A stretch of DNA of 64,000 nucleotides from Aestuariibius sp. HNIBRBA575 (lineage in GTDB: Bacteria; Pseudomonadota; Alphaproteobacteria; Rhodobacterales; Rhodobacteraceae): NCBI RefSeq assembly GCF_040932005.1, contig NZ_CP162414.1:523501-587500 (forward strand), written 5' to 3'. Made by a program: the position numbers and the translations under genes. Shown here piece after piece: positions 53,829-63,601 of the stretch (its first letter is position 1; each line of letters opens with the position of its first letter). The notes under the pieces were generated by a model, which was given only the letters and a program-made list of their open reading frames with translations, was not told where the DNA came from and ran no database searches.

Positions 53829-55366
53829 GTGACCTGTCCGCGGATGTATCCAGACAACCCAACCGCATCTGCCAAGGCGCCCGTGGAAACCAACGCCGCG
53901 GCCGCTTTGATCGACGGCGCCATAAAGCGGTCATCGGCGAGTGCCGGGACCTGCGCGCGCAACGTTTTGATCGCCGTTTGCAACGCGTCACTGGTCATCA
54001 GGGGCGCGCGAAATTCGACGCCCTGCGCGCCGCACATTGCCTCTACGCCCAAGATCACGTTCAGGTTGGCATTCATCCGGATCAAACGCACCGCTGCATG
54101 GGCCGCCATGCTGACATGGTCCTCTTGGTTGGCGGATGTCGGGGTGCTGTCTGTGGTGCAGGGGTTCGCTAGGTGTTTGTTTTCACTCATCAATGCGGCC
54201 GTTGTGACTTCGGCAATCATAAGCCCGGAATTCAAACCGGGATTTGGGGTCAAAAACGGTGGCAGATCAAAGGACAGGGTCGGATCCACCATCAAGGCCA
54301 CGCGGCGCTGGGCAATTGCGCCGATTTCAGACAGGGCCACCGCGATCTGATCCGCAGCAAATCCCACCGGTTCAGCGTGGAAATTCCCGCCTGATACGAT
54401 CAGACCTTGGTCCACCAAAACCAGCGGGTTGTCCGTGACGGCGTTGGCTTCGATTTCCAAGGTGCGGCCGGCAAAATGCAGCAGGTCCATGGCCGCGCCG
54501 GTGACCTGAGGCTGGCACCGGATGCAATAGGGGTCTTGGACCCGGGCGTCGCCGTCCCGATGGCTTTCGCGGATTAGTGACCCAGCCATCAATGCGCGTT
54601 GGGCCCGCGCCAGCGCAATTTGGCCGGGGTGACCGCGCAACGTGTGAATGGCACCCTGCAGCGGGGCGGTGGACCCCATAATGGCATCCGTAGAAAGCGC
54701 GCCGGTCAAAACCGATGTCGCCGCATTGTCCCACGCCGCCCATAGCCCAACCAAGGCGCAAGCGGTTGAAAACTGGGTACCGTTAATCAGGGCCAGCCCT
54801 TCTTTGGGGCCCAAAGTGATCGGAGTTAGTCCAACCTTGCGCAGGGCCTTGGCCGCCTGCATCTGGTGGCCGTTCAGGATTGCGTCGCCTTCGCCGATCA
54901 TCGCGGCCGCCATATGAGCAAGCGGGGCCAGATCGCCAGATGCGCCCACGGACCCTTGCTGTGGGACCACAGGTGTCACGCCTTTGGCCAGCATATCCTC
55001 GATCAGGCGAATGGTGGACATGGACACGCCGGACGCGCCACGCCCAAGGGATAACAGTTTGAGAACCATCATCAAACGGGTGGTGGCAACATCAAGAGGC
55101 AGGCCCACGCCGCAGCAATGGGACAGGATCAAGTTGCGCTGCAACGTCGCGACATCCTGCGGTGCGATCTTAACATTTGCCAGTTTTCCAAATCCGGTAT
55201 TGATCCCGTAAACGGCGGCGTCGTCATTGGCCGCAGCAGCGACCAGCGCGGCGGCGGCATTGATCCCGTCCTGTGCTGTTGGATGCAGGATAACGGCTTT
55301 GGCATTGGTCCAGATGTCGCGCAATTGCGCCAATGTGGCCGCGCCGGGGGTGAGGGTGACAATCAT
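53825..55366 (-). CDS. hutH: Histidine ammonia-lyase
   Basis: The gene encodes 513 residues. YGINTGFG lies at 53-60 and the MIO-forming Ala-Ser-Gly at 142-144 inside [19 protein letters not shown]. It deaminates L-histidine to urocanate with no cofactor but the self-made MIO group. It overlaps both hutI and hutG by 4 bp. Confidence 0.96.
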   Translation of the reverse strand: MIVTLTPGAATLAQLRDIWTNAKAVILHPTAQDGINAAAALVAAAANDDAAVYGINTGFGKLANVKIAPQDVATLQRNLILSHCCGVGLPLDVATTRLMMVLKLLSLGRGASGVSMSTIRLIEDMLAKGVTPVVPQQGSVGASGDLAPLAHMAAAMIGEGDAILNGHQMQAAKALRKVGLTPITLGPKEGLALINGTQFSTACALVGLWAAWDNAATSVLTGALSTDAIMGSTAPLQGAIHTLRGHPGQIALARAQRALMAGSLIRESHRDGDARVQDPYCIRCQPQVTGAAMDLLHFAGRTLEIEANAVTDNPLVLVDQGLIVSGGNFHAEPVGFAADQIAVALSEIGAIAQRRVALMVDPTLSFDLPPFLTPNPGLNSGLMIAEVTTAALMSENKHLANPCTTDSTPTSANQEDHVSMAAHAAVRLIRMNANLNVILGVEAMCGAQGVEFRAPLMTSDALQTAIKTLRAQVPALADDRFMAPSIKAAAALVSTGALADAVGLSGYIRGQVT

Positions 55367-56559
55367 CGTGATCCCCTAAAAATACGTGTGTGAATTGGGT
55401 TGAACCCAATGCGATACGCCAGCTCTGACGGGTGGTGGACATCCCACACACACAGATTGGCCAACATGCCGGGCTTGATCCGGCCTTGGTCCTGAACACC
55501 GAGCGCACGCGCGCCGTGGGCGGTTATGCCCAGCAATGCCTCATGCGGCGTGAGCCGAAAAAGTGTGCAGGCCATGTTCATCGCCAATAAAATTGACGCA
55601 AGCGGGGACGAGCCGGGATTGCAATCTGTGGCCACGGCGATGGGGACATTGTGATCGCGAAAGGATTGGATGGGCGGCAATTGCGTTTCGGATAATGTGT
55701 AAAACGCGCCGGGCAAAACCACGGCGACGGACCCGGATTGCGCCAATGCCTGTGCATCTGCATCGGTGGCATATTCCACGTGATCCGCGCTGAGCGCACC
55801 GTATTTTGCCGCCAATTGCGACCCGCCGATATTGGACAATTGTTCCGTATGCAGTTTCACAGGCAGGCCGAGGTCAACCGCGACGTCAAACACACGGGCG
55901 ATCTGATCCACGTTAAATGCGATCCCTTCGCAGAACCCGTCCACCGCATCGACCAGGTTTTCGGCATGGGCTTGGCGCAATGTCGGGATGCAGACATCGT
56001 CGATATAGGCATCCGCGCGTCCGGCATATTCTGCAGGCACCGCATGGGCGCCCAGAAACGTTGTTTTGACATCGATGGGCCGCTCTGCCGCGATCTGTTT
56101 GGCGATGCGCAGCATTTTTAATTCGGTTTCCTGATCAAGCCCGTAACCTGATTTCACTTCGATCAGGCAGACGCCTTGGGCGATCAATGCATCCACCCGC
56201 GTCAATGCTTGGGCCAATAATGTTTCGTGGCTGGCCTGCCGGGTGGCTGTGACGGTTGACATGATGCCGCCACCGGCTTTGGCCAAATCTTCGTAACTTG
56301 CGCCATTCAACCGCATTTCAAATTCGCGGGCGCGATTGCCGCCAAAAACGATATGGGTATGACAATCGATCAACCCCGGTGTGATCAGTCGACCTTCAAC
56401 GTCAAATTTTGTCAATTTTTCATAGGCTTGCGGGATATCCTGCATGGTTCCGACCCAGACGATCCGGTCGTGACCCAACGCGATGGCCCCCGCGTGGATA
56501 AGGCCAAAATCGTCATTGTCCTCTAGGCTCGCAATTGTGGCATTGGTCAAAAGCATCAT
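55363..56559 (-). CDS. hutI: Imidazolonepropionase
   Basis: The gene encodes 398 residues of the amidohydrolase superfamily. The metal motif is [20 protein letters not shown], with further ligands in VKLHTEQLS and [10 protein letters not shown]. It opens the imidazolone ring to N-formimino-L-glutamate. Two adjacent ATGs (56559 and 56556) are possible starts. The longer frame crosses the operator and hutF start and is rejected. First gene of the leftward hut operon. Confidence 0.94.
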   Translation of the reverse strand: MMLLTNATIASLEDNDDFGLIHAGAIALGHDRIVWVGTMQDIPQAYEKLTKFDVEGRLITPGLIDCHTHIVFGGNRAREFEMRLNGASYEDLAKAGGGIMSTVTATRQASHETLLAQALTRVDALIAQGVCLIEVKSGYGLDQETELKMLRIAKQIAAERPIDVKTTFLGAHAVPAEYAGRADAYIDDVCIPTLRQAHAENLVDAVDGFCEGIAFNVDQIARVFDVAVDLGLPVKLHTEQLSNIGGSQLAAKYGALSADHVEYATDADAQALAQSGSVAVVLPGAFYTLSETQLPPIQSFRDHNVPIAVATDCNPGSSPLASILLAMNMACTLFRLTPHEALLGITAHGARALGVQDQGRIKPGMLANLCVWDVHHPSELAYRIGFNPIHTRIFRGSR

Positions 56560-56582
56560 GCGACTCACTTTCATTAATCGGG

Positions 56583-56612
56583 TTATAATGTCTTTATGTG
56601 CAGACATAATAA
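56583..56612. promoter_or_regulatory. Candidate HutC operator, 11-bp dyad
   Basis: TTATAATGTCT (56583-56593) and AGACATAATAA (56602-56612) form an inverted repeat with one mismatch and an 8-nt spacer. It lies in the 73-nt gap between the divergent hutI and hutF starts, the expected place for the GntR-type repressor encoded by hutC. Confidence 0.65.
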
Positions 56613-56632
56613 TCCTGTCAAGCGAGTCACTT

Positions 56633-57997
56633 ATGCAAAGATTATGGGCTGAAACGGCGCTGTTGCCGTCTGGATGGGCGTCAAACGTTCGGGTTGATAT
56701 TGCCGTATCGGGGCGGATCGAGGACGTGCAGGTCGGTGCTGATCCATGCGGAATGCAGGTGCCCATGCTGCTGCCCGCGCCCGTGAATGTGCATAGTCAC
56801 GGTTTTCAGCGTGCCATGGCCGGACTGACAGAACATCGCGGCCCAGATGCCAAGGACAGTTTTTGGACGTGGCGCCACCTGATGTTTCGGTTCATGGATC
56901 GCCTCACGCCTGACCATATTCAGGCCATCACCGCGATGGTTCAGATGGAAATGCTTGAGGCAGGCTATGCCACGAATGTTGAATTTCATTACGTGCATCA
57001 CCAACCGGGCGGCGTGCCTTATGACAACATTGCGGAACTGTCAGAGCGGGTTGCGGCGGCGGCGGATCAGACAGGGATCGGGCTGTGTTTGTTGCCGGTG
57101 CATTATGAATTTGGCGGTTGCGATCAAAGGGATTTAACGGCCGGGCAAATTCGGTTTGGCAACTCCATGACGCAGTTCATGGATTTACACCAAGCCACAA
57201 CAAAGGCGATCGCCGAATTGCCTGCGGATACGGGCATCGGCGTCGCCCCCCATTCCCTAAGAGCCGTGGGACCCAGCGATCTAGCCCAATATGCATCCCT
57301 GTTTCCCACGGGCCCGATCCACATGCATTTGGCCGAACAACAGGCCGAAGTTGACGAGGTCAAACATCATTGGGGCCAACGGCCGGTCGCTTGGGCGCTG
57401 GACAATTTGGACATCGACGCGCGGTGGTGCTTGATCCATTGCACGCAGATGACCCCGGATGAAACCCGTGCCTTGGCATCCTCGGGTGCAGTTGCCGGGC
57501 TGTGTCCCATCACCGAAAGCAGTCTGGGCGATGGGATTTTTGACGGCGTGTCATGGTTGGGTCATGGCGGTGCGATGGCCATTGGGTCAGACAGCAACAT
57601 TCGCATTTCCCTGTGCGAAGAACTGCGGCAGTTGGACTATTCCCAACGGTTGCGTGACGGCACCCGCGCGGCTTTGGCCACGTCCCAGCATTCGACTGCG
57701 CGGCGGCTGTTTTCGGCGATGTTACAGGGCGGGGCACAGGCTGCGGCCCGGCAAACAGGGCGCATTGAAACCGGGTATTGGGCGGATTTGATGACGCTTA
57801 ACACCCAGTCCCATCACCTGTGGACCCTTACAGGGGACAAAGCGCTGGACGCTTGGGTTTTTGCCGGGGATGATCGGCTGGTCAAAGACGTTTGGTCCGC
57901 CGGGCGCCATATGGTAAGCGATGGGCGGCATGTTGCGCGGTCAGCCATTATCACCGCATATAAACACACGCTTGAGGCCCTGAAAGACGCTTTATGA
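56633..57997 (+). CDS. hutF: Formimidoylglutamate deiminase
   Basis: The gene encodes 454 residues of the amidohydrolase superfamily. The metal motif is NVHSHGFQRAMAGLTEHRGP, with LIHCTQMTPDETRAL and AIGSDSNIRISLCEELRQLD further on. It turns N-formimino-glutamate into N-formylglutamate, which HutG then cleaves. It overlaps hutC by 4 bp. ATG 56633 has only a weak GCGAG before it. Confidence 0.93.
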   Translation: MQRLWAETALLPSGWASNVRVDIAVSGRIEDVQVGADPCGMQVPMLLPAPVNVHSHGFQRAMAGLTEHRGPDAKDSFWTWRHLMFRFMDRLTPDHIQAITAMVQMEMLEAGYATNVEFHYVHHQPGGVPYDNIAELSERVAAAADQTGIGLCLLPVHYEFGGCDQRDLTAGQIRFGNSMTQFMDLHQATTKAIAELPADTGIGVAPHSLRAVGPSDLAQYASLFPTGPIHMHLAEQQAEVDEVKHHWGQRPVAWALDNLDIDARWCLIHCTQMTPDETRALASSGAVAGLCPITESSLGDGIFDGVSWLGHGGAMAIGSDSNIRISLCEELRQLDYSQRLRDGTRAALATSQHSTARRLFSAMLQGGAQAAARQTGRIETGYWADLMTLNTQSHHLWTLTGDKALDAWVFAGDDRLVKDVWSAGRHMVSDGRHVARSAIITAYKHTLEALKDAL

Positions 57998-58695
57998 CCG
58001 CATCCACATTTCGAAATTGGCAAAGCATCCAAGATGAAGTGCTGCGGCGCATTCATGCGCGTGAATGGAAACCCGGTGATCTGATCCCGAACGAAGCCGA
58101 TCTGGCTGCGGAATTCGGCTGTGCGCGCACAACCGTCAACCGTGCATTGCGTTCATTGGCCGAAGCAGGGCTGCTGGATCGCCGCCGCAAAGCAGGAACC
58201 CGCGTCGCGATGCAACCCATCGCCAAGGCCACGCTGGATATTGCCGTCATTCGCAGTGAAATCGAAGATCGCGGTCAAAAATACGGCTATCACCTGATTG
58301 AGCGCGCGCAGGTGGTGCCGCCTGTTTTAGTCAGCGCCGCCATGCAGACCGACGCATCCCAACATTTGTTGCACATTCGCGCCCTGCATTTGGCGGATGA
58401 CATGCCCTATGCGCTAGAGGATCGCTGGATCAACATTGCCGCGGTGCCCGCTGCATCCGATGAACCCTTTGCCGATATCAGCGCCAATGAATGGCTGCTG
58501 ATCAACGCGCCTTATACCCATGGGGATATTGCGTTTTCAGCAATTTCAGCATCCCAACAACAGAGCGATATCCTGAATTGCCCGGCAAATGCTGCATTGT
58601 TTGCCATCGATCGGCTGACCTGGGACAGCACAGTTTCGGTCACAAAGGTGCGGTTGATTTACGGGCCGGGCCATCAATTGCGTACCGTGCTTTAG
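57994..58695 (+). CDS. hutC: Histidine utilization repressor (GntR/HutC)
   Basis: The gene encodes 233 residues. The winged helix (about 5-72) has IPNEADLAAEFGCARTTVNR, and the UTRA ligand domain follows (about 90-233). HutC proteins bind urocanate and leave their operator. It overlaps hutF and probably controls both arms of the locus through the dyad at 56583-56612. Confidence 0.92.
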   Translation: MTASTFRNWQSIQDEVLRRIHAREWKPGDLIPNEADLAAEFGCARTTVNRALRSLAEAGLLDRRRKAGTRVAMQPIAKATLDIAVIRSEIEDRGQKYGYHLIERAQVVPPVLVSAAMQTDASQHLLHIRALHLADDMPYALEDRWINIAAVPAASDEPFADISANEWLLINAPYTHGDIAFSAISASQQQSDILNCPANAALFAIDRLTWDSTVSVTKVRLIYGPGHQLRTVL

Positions 58696-58805
58696 CGGGC
58701 AGATGCCTGCGGTTTGCGTCTGATTTGACCACCAGTTCGAAATGCACTGGCGGATTTAGGCCCGCTCTGCAAAGGTGCTGCAAACTGGAAAAGTGTATTT
58801 ATTCA

Positions 58806-59975
58806 ATGTTTCGTCGTCTTTCGGTTCAAGCGATTTCCATGGGTTTGCTCGCGGCCTTTGTGGGGTATTCGGCATCTTTTGCGATTGTGCTGGCGGGGCT
58901 AACGGCCATGGGGGCCAGCGACGCACAGGCGGCGACGGGTTTGTTTTTTGCATCCATCGGCATGGGGATTTGCAGCATTTGGCTGCCCGCTGTGACGCGC
59001 ATCCCGGCGGCTGTGGCATGGTCCACGCCGGGGGCCGCATTTTTGGCGGCGACGGCCGTTTTACCTGGCGGGTTTGGCGAAGCCGTCGGCGCGTTGATCC
59101 TCTGTGCGGGGCTGATTGTCATAACCGGGTTTGTGCCCGCACTTGGGCGGGTCGTGGCGGCCATTCCAAAGCCAATCGCAAACGGTTTGCTGGCCGGTGT
59201 TTTGTTGAAACTCTGTTTGGCGCCCGCATTGGCGCTGGGGACAATTCCAGTGCTGGTTTTACCGGTTCTGGTCGCGTGGTTGATTGGGTTGGTCTGGAAC
59301 CGATTGGCCGCCATGCCCTTTGCGGTCTGTGCGTTTGTTGTGGTGCTGTTTTTTGTCGTCGACATGTCCGGCAGTGATGCGCAATCTGTCACGCTGCGGC
59401 TTCCGGCCTTTGATCCCGTGCCGCCTAGCTTCACATTATCGTCCTTCTTTTCCATCGCTCTGCCGCTTTATCTGGTGACAATGGCAGGGCAAAACATCCC
59501 CGGATTTGCGGTGCTGGAATTGAACGGCTACCCGGTTGATCGCCAGCCGTTGATCCGCAAAACGGGCATTGTTAGCATCGCCTTTGCACCATTTGGATCG
59601 ATCCCGGTCAACATGTCCGCTATCACCGCAGCCATGATGGCAGGCCAAGATGCAGGGCGCGATCCCGCAAGCCGATATTGGGCCGCAATCACTGCGGGGA
59701 TCGTGTATGTGCTGTTGGCCTTTGCCGCCGCTTTGGTGACGTCGCTGGTTGGTCTTGCGCCATTGGCGCTGATCACCGCCGTTGCCGGGCTCGCGCTCAT
59801 TCCGGCTTTGGTTGGTGCGATCTCAGCGGCATTCGCTGACCCCACCCAGTCAGAGGCCCCAGCGCTGACATTTCTGATCGCCGCCAGCGGCATGACACTT
59901 TGGGGAATTAGCGGCGCGTTTTGGGGTGTCGTTGTCGGCACGCTGATCTGGGTGCTGAAATCAAAGACCACCTAA
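58806..59975 (+). CDS. BenE-family benzoate/H+ symporter-like transporter
   Basis: The gene encodes 389 residues with about 12 hydrophobic segments. The BenE signature region (AVAWSTPGAAFLAATAVLPG and GFAVLELNGYPVDRQPLIRK) is clear. Known members import benzoate. There are no aromatic-catabolism genes here; it follows hutC by 110 bases, so a hut-related substrate is possible but unproven. ATG 58806 gives the conserved start; an upstream open frame of 105 codons overlaps hutC and is not coding. Confidence 0.88.
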   Translation: MFRRLSVQAISMGLLAAFVGYSASFAIVLAGLTAMGASDAQAATGLFFASIGMGICSIWLPAVTRIPAAVAWSTPGAAFLAATAVLPGGFGEAVGALILCAGLIVITGFVPALGRVVAAIPKPIANGLLAGVLLKLCLAPALALGTIPVLVLPVLVAWLIGLVWNRLAAMPFAVCAFVVVLFFVVDMSGSDAQSVTLRLPAFDPVPPSFTLSSFFSIALPLYLVTMAGQNIPGFAVLELNGYPVDRQPLIRKTGIVSIAFAPFGSIPVNMSAITAAMMAGQDAGRDPASRYWAAITAGIVYVLLAFAAALVTSLVGLAPLALITAVAGLALIPALVGAISAAFADPTQSEAPALTFLIAASGMTLWGISGAFWGVVVGTLIWVLKSKTT

Positions 59976-60509
59976 CGCCAGACACCCTGTTGAGCAGCAT
60001 ATATATGCATTGTAGCAAAAGCGCCGCGCTCATGTTGTATGGCCACGCCCGAGAATTGGGTTAAAGGTCAATCTTCGCTGTCCATGGTGGAGGAGAATTG
60101 CAGAAGGACATCGGAAATGTCTTTCTTATCTGGTGCCCCCACGAAAAAGGTCGTCGAGGCGATAGCCCTGATTGAGATCGCGGGTTTGGACTGCGTCGCA
60201 GCTACCTTGATGGCAGGTTACATCCAGAATGGGCCGTTTTTTCCAAGCGATTTGAAAACGAAAGTTCGGCGATTCAACGTTTGAATTCCGTTAGAAATGT
60301 CCAAAGATACCCTCTTATTGAGAATATGGTGGGCGACATGCGATGACTCTATCGTGCTAGAAACTGGTATGCGAAACGTGGTGTTGCAGGATACTTTCCC
60401 AAGCCAACAGCATATTTCTGGGTCTTGCGCTTGTGCCGCGATATGGCAAAAAGTCGTGCTCGGTAGCGCTTACCGCAGAATGGACTTCATGTAACCCGAG
60501 TTAGATCAC
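59976..60509. other. Gene-poor stretch between BenE and the SWIM/VWA cluster
   Basis: About 530 bases hold no well-supported gene. By eye it is less GC-rich than the flanks. Several short open frames are present, the best being at 60117-60284. It may be a boundary of an acquired region or decayed DNA. No repeat or integrase remnant was recognised. Confidence 0.5.
60117..60284 (+). CDS. Possible small protein, unrecognised
   Basis: The frame encodes 55 residues and starts MSFLSGAPTKKVVEAIALIE. AAGGAC lies 8 nt before the ATG, and the frame is open to 60284. The central part is hydrophobic (LDCVAATLMAGYI). No family is recognised; it may be a gene remnant. Confidence 0.3.
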   Translation: MSFLSGAPTKKVVEAIALIEIAGLDCVAATLMAGYIQNGPFFPSDLKTKVRRFNV

Positions 60510-62477
60510 TCATCTTCTCAACGCGGTCAGAACGATTATCTCGTGGCACAGATAGGCAGCAGCAAGAACGTCGACCGGACGCAGGCCCTGACGCACCCGC
60601 TCCAGCGCATCCGCCAGAAGCAGAAGCTGCCGCGCTTCGGCCCCCGCGGCCAGATGGGCCAGGTGATCTGGCTGCATATGCCGACATTGTTCGGCAAGGT
60701 GGCACAGTACCTGAGCGGCAAACCCGTTGTCTTGAGGCGCGATTTCTGTTCCCCGTAGCCGCTTCCATCCGCGCAGAAGTTCACCTTTGGCCCGTGTTAG
60801 GATCCTGCCTTGGGGGGCTGGCTGGAACTTGAGATTAATGGCCGTCAATCCTGTTCCTTCTGGATGTAAAAGGGTCACCGGCTCATGCTGTAGCTCATCT
60901 CCGACCAACGAGGTCACGATCAACAAAGCAGTTGCGCCGGGGAATTGCAGATGCATGTAGGTCAGATGGTCAATCTCTTGCGGGCTGGCCGAAAGTTCAA
61001 AAATGTCGCCCGTCGCATCCAGCACCCGCCAGCGATAGCGCTGACTGATGTCGTCGAAATACGGCTCTTCTATGCGGGTGGGTGCGATCAGTGCGGGCAG
61101 TGGCGCCGCACTCCGTTTCAATCCCTGCCCAATCTCGCAGCGCAGCATCTCGCGCAATTGATCCCAGCGTTGAAAACAACACGCGTGATCCTGCAATTGG
61201 GCACTGGGAATGGCGCCGTTAACATTTGCCGTCACCTTGCCCGCCGTCGAAAGCTGCCCCTCCGGCGACAAAAGCGGTTGATCAAGTGTCACCATGTTCC
61301 CCGTCAAACCCGGCACCGAAGGGATGCCCCAGAACGGGCTAGCATAGGCACGAGCCGGGGTGAAATTGGCATCCATCCCGGCGCCCCGCGCTACGGTTGC
61401 GGCGTGAAACACTCCGGTTTCGTGGTTCAGCAGATAAAGCGTTAGGCCGCGTGCGCCATTGGGGCTGTTCCAGCCTTTTGCGCCCAAAGCCCACAGATCC
61501 ATCGTCGGGGCCTGGGCAAAACTGCGCCGCACCACACCCAGAATCGCGGGATCGTTCGGGGTTTGTGTTAATGCTTTGACCAGCGCATAGGCCTGCGCCA
61601 AAGCCGCCAGAAATCGCCCGTGTTCAAAGCGAATATCACCTGTTTCCGCCCAACCGCATTGGGTGGACAGGGTCAGAAGCTGCCCGGTCAGGCGCGGGGC
61701 GGATTGCACCCTGGCGGAGATCGCCAGGTCGAGGAAACGTTCCTGTGCCAGTTGGGCAGAGCCATGAAAAACCTGCGAAATGGCGGCTTCGATCGCGTTG
61801 GAAATCTCGGCGAGCATGGTCGCATCCGGTCCGGTCGTGTTGACGCTGTTGGCTGGGGGGTCAACCACGTTCCGTGCCACTCCCGCTTGGTCTCGAACAG
61901 CAATGGCCCCAGCGGTCACCACCAACCGTTTCCGAGTAGACGGCCCCTTATAAAGCGCTGATGTCAGGGGTTGCCCTGCCACAAATGTTACAGAGGCATC
62001 GGGCGTCACAAACGAGACCTGCGCATTTTGCCCGAGCGCCTCGATCTGGGCTGATCCGGCCAAAACCTGCGCCCCGTCATAATCGGCACCCGCAAATTTG
62101 CGCAAATCCTCTGCCGCCAACCCTGTCAGTCCGTCACTGGCCGACGGGGCATGGGTCAGTTCCGGCGGGGCGTCGTTTTCAGGTGCATCATTCGCGGAAG
62201 GCGCGCGCGTGTCCGCCGAAGCCTCTCGCAGCACAAGCATTGCGGTCAGAATATGGCTGCATATGCCCGGCGCGGGGCAATCACATCTGGCAGATTGCGG
62301 TCCGGCAGGCGGGATTGAAACGGCCTGCCCGCATACGGTGAGGTCGGCGTCATCCTCGTCAAAGCGCAGAATGTTCGCCTCTCCCGTCGTCTTCATCGCG
62401 CGGCGCAACAAACCTTTGTTGGCCAGCGCCACCAGCGCGTCATCGTCAAAAGAGGCAATCAAATCGCGCAGGCTCAT
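60510..62477 (-). CDS. SWIM zinc-finger protein of a VWA-linked cluster
   Basis: The gene encodes 655 residues. The N-terminal SWIM motif CxCx5CxH is at 65-75 (CDCPAPGICSH), preceded by a short helical domain (SLRDLIASFDDDALVALANK). The remaining 550 residues are not recognised by motif and carry no signal peptide. SWIM fingers bind DNA or protein. The ATG overlaps the VWA gene's stop by 4 bp (ATGA), so it is the third gene of the operon. It probably works with the VWA and DUF5682 proteins (context inference). Confidence 0.85.
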   Translation of the reverse strand: MSLRDLIASFDDDALVALANKGLLRRAMKTTGEANILRFDEDDADLTVCGQAVSIPPAGPQSARCDCPAPGICSHILTAMLVLREASADTRAPSANDAPENDAPPELTHAPSASDGLTGLAAEDLRKFAGADYDGAQVLAGSAQIEALGQNAQVSFVTPDASVTFVAGQPLTSALYKGPSTRKRLVVTAGAIAVRDQAGVARNVVDPPANSVNTTGPDATMLAEISNAIEAAISQVFHGSAQLAQERFLDLAISARVQSAPRLTGQLLTLSTQCGWAETGDIRFEHGRFLAALAQAYALVKALTQTPNDPAILGVVRRSFAQAPTMDLWALGAKGWNSPNGARGLTLYLLNHETGVFHAATVARGAGMDANFTPARAYASPFWGIPSVPGLTGNMVTLDQPLLSPEGQLSTAGKVTANVNGAIPSAQLQDHACCFQRWDQLREMLRCEIGQGLKRSAAPLPALIAPTRIEEPYFDDISQRYRWRVLDATGDIFELSASPQEIDHLTYMHLQFPGATALLIVTSLVGDELQHEPVTLLHPEGTGLTAINLKFQPAPQGRILTRAKGELLRGWKRLRGTEIAPQDNGFAAQVLCHLAEQCRHMQPDHLAHLAAGAEARQLLLLADALERVRQGLRPVDVLAAAYLCHEIIVLTALRR

Positions 62478-63601
62478 CGCATTACCTCGGCCAGCCAAAG
62501 CGCCAGGCGATCCGGTGTCATCGCACCGATTTTCATGCCCAGCCCCGCCAGTCGCTCGGCAATCTGCTTGTCCATATACGAATCCCCCAGATCATCTAGC
62601 GCCGACAGGCCAATCATTCGTACTTTGGCTTCGTTCATCTTCGCCACCGCGCGATAGAGCCTGCTCGGGCTGGCCCCTTCGGCAAAATCCGAGATCAGCA
62701 CAAAGACGGTGCGCTCGGGTGTGTCTACAAAGCCTTCACAATATTCCACCGCGCGGCCAATGTCGGTGCCACCGCCTAATTGTACCGACAAAAGCGTCTC
62801 TAGCGGGTCGGTCAGTCGGTCGGTCACATCAAGGATTGAGGTGTCAAACAGGACCATCGACACGTTCACGCCGGGCAGGCCTGACAGGATCGCCGCCATG
62901 ACGGCCGAGTGGATGATGCTGTCGGTCATCGATCCTGACTGGTCTACGCAGAGCACCACCGACCATGGCAATCGCCGCCGTTCCCGCGCTATGAAGCGCA
63001 GGTCATCGGCGATGATCCGGCCACTTTCGGGGTCGTAATTCTTCAGGTTGCGCCGTAAGGTCCCGCGCCAGTCGAAGTTCGCTGCCGACGCGACATGGGA
63101 CCGTTTGAACGGGTTGCGCCGCCCGGAAAACGCCCGCTGCATATCGGATTTCAGTCGCCGCATAATGTCTTGAATAACGGCATCCGCCACCTGCTGCAGC
63201 TTGTCTTTGATCTCCGGTTTGGCGCGTCCGTGGAAACTGAGCAGAGTTTTCAGCAGGTCCTGATTGGGTTCCAGATTGTCCAGTGTTTTGGGATCATCCA
63301 GAAGGTCAGATAGCCCATAACGATCCAGTGCATGGTCCTGCATTACCTCAAACACCGATTGTGGGAACAGCTTGCGCGCCTCACCCAGCCAGTCCAGCGC
63401 CTTCATCTGGGTTGGGTCGAGCGATCCCGGCCCGGAAGGGCGATGCAGCCCTCGCTGTTCGTATTCGCGTCCGTACAGATAATCCAACGCCCGATCGACA
63501 CGGGCATCTGTTCCGGAAAGTTCGCCCATCTGTCGATCGGCATAGCGCCCAAGTGTAAGGCGCCAGCGGCGTTTGGCTTGGTCAGAATCGCGCGGGCTCA
63601 T
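62474..63601 (-). CDS. VWA-domain protein with complete MIDAS motif
   Basis: The gene encodes 375 residues. The N-terminal half is helical and charged. The von Willebrand A domain (about 212-375) has the metal-ion adhesion site DQSGS at 220-224, Thr in GGGTD near 279 and Asp in ISDFAEG. All three MIDAS elements are intact, so metal binding is likely. It overlaps the SWIM gene and the upstream DUF5682 gene by 4 bp each. VWA proteins of this type usually pair with a MoxR AAA+ ATPase, expected beyond the edge. Confidence 0.88.
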   Translation of the reverse strand: MSPRDSDQAKRRWRLTLGRYADRQMGELSGTDARVDRALDYLYGREYEQRGLHRPSGPGSLDPTQMKALDWLGEARKLFPQSVFEVMQDHALDRYGLSDLLDDPKTLDNLEPNQDLLKTLLSFHGRAKPEIKDKLQQVADAVIQDIMRRLKSDMQRAFSGRRNPFKRSHVASAANFDWRGTLRRNLKNYDPESGRIIADDLRFIARERRRLPWSVVLCVDQSGSMTDSIIHSAVMAAILSGLPGVNVSMVLFDTSILDVTDRLTDPLETLLSVQLGGGTDIGRAVEYCEGFVDTPERTVFVLISDFAEGASPSRLYRAVAKMNEAKVRMIGLSALDDLGDSYMDKQIAERLAGLGMKIGAMTPDRLALWLAEVMR

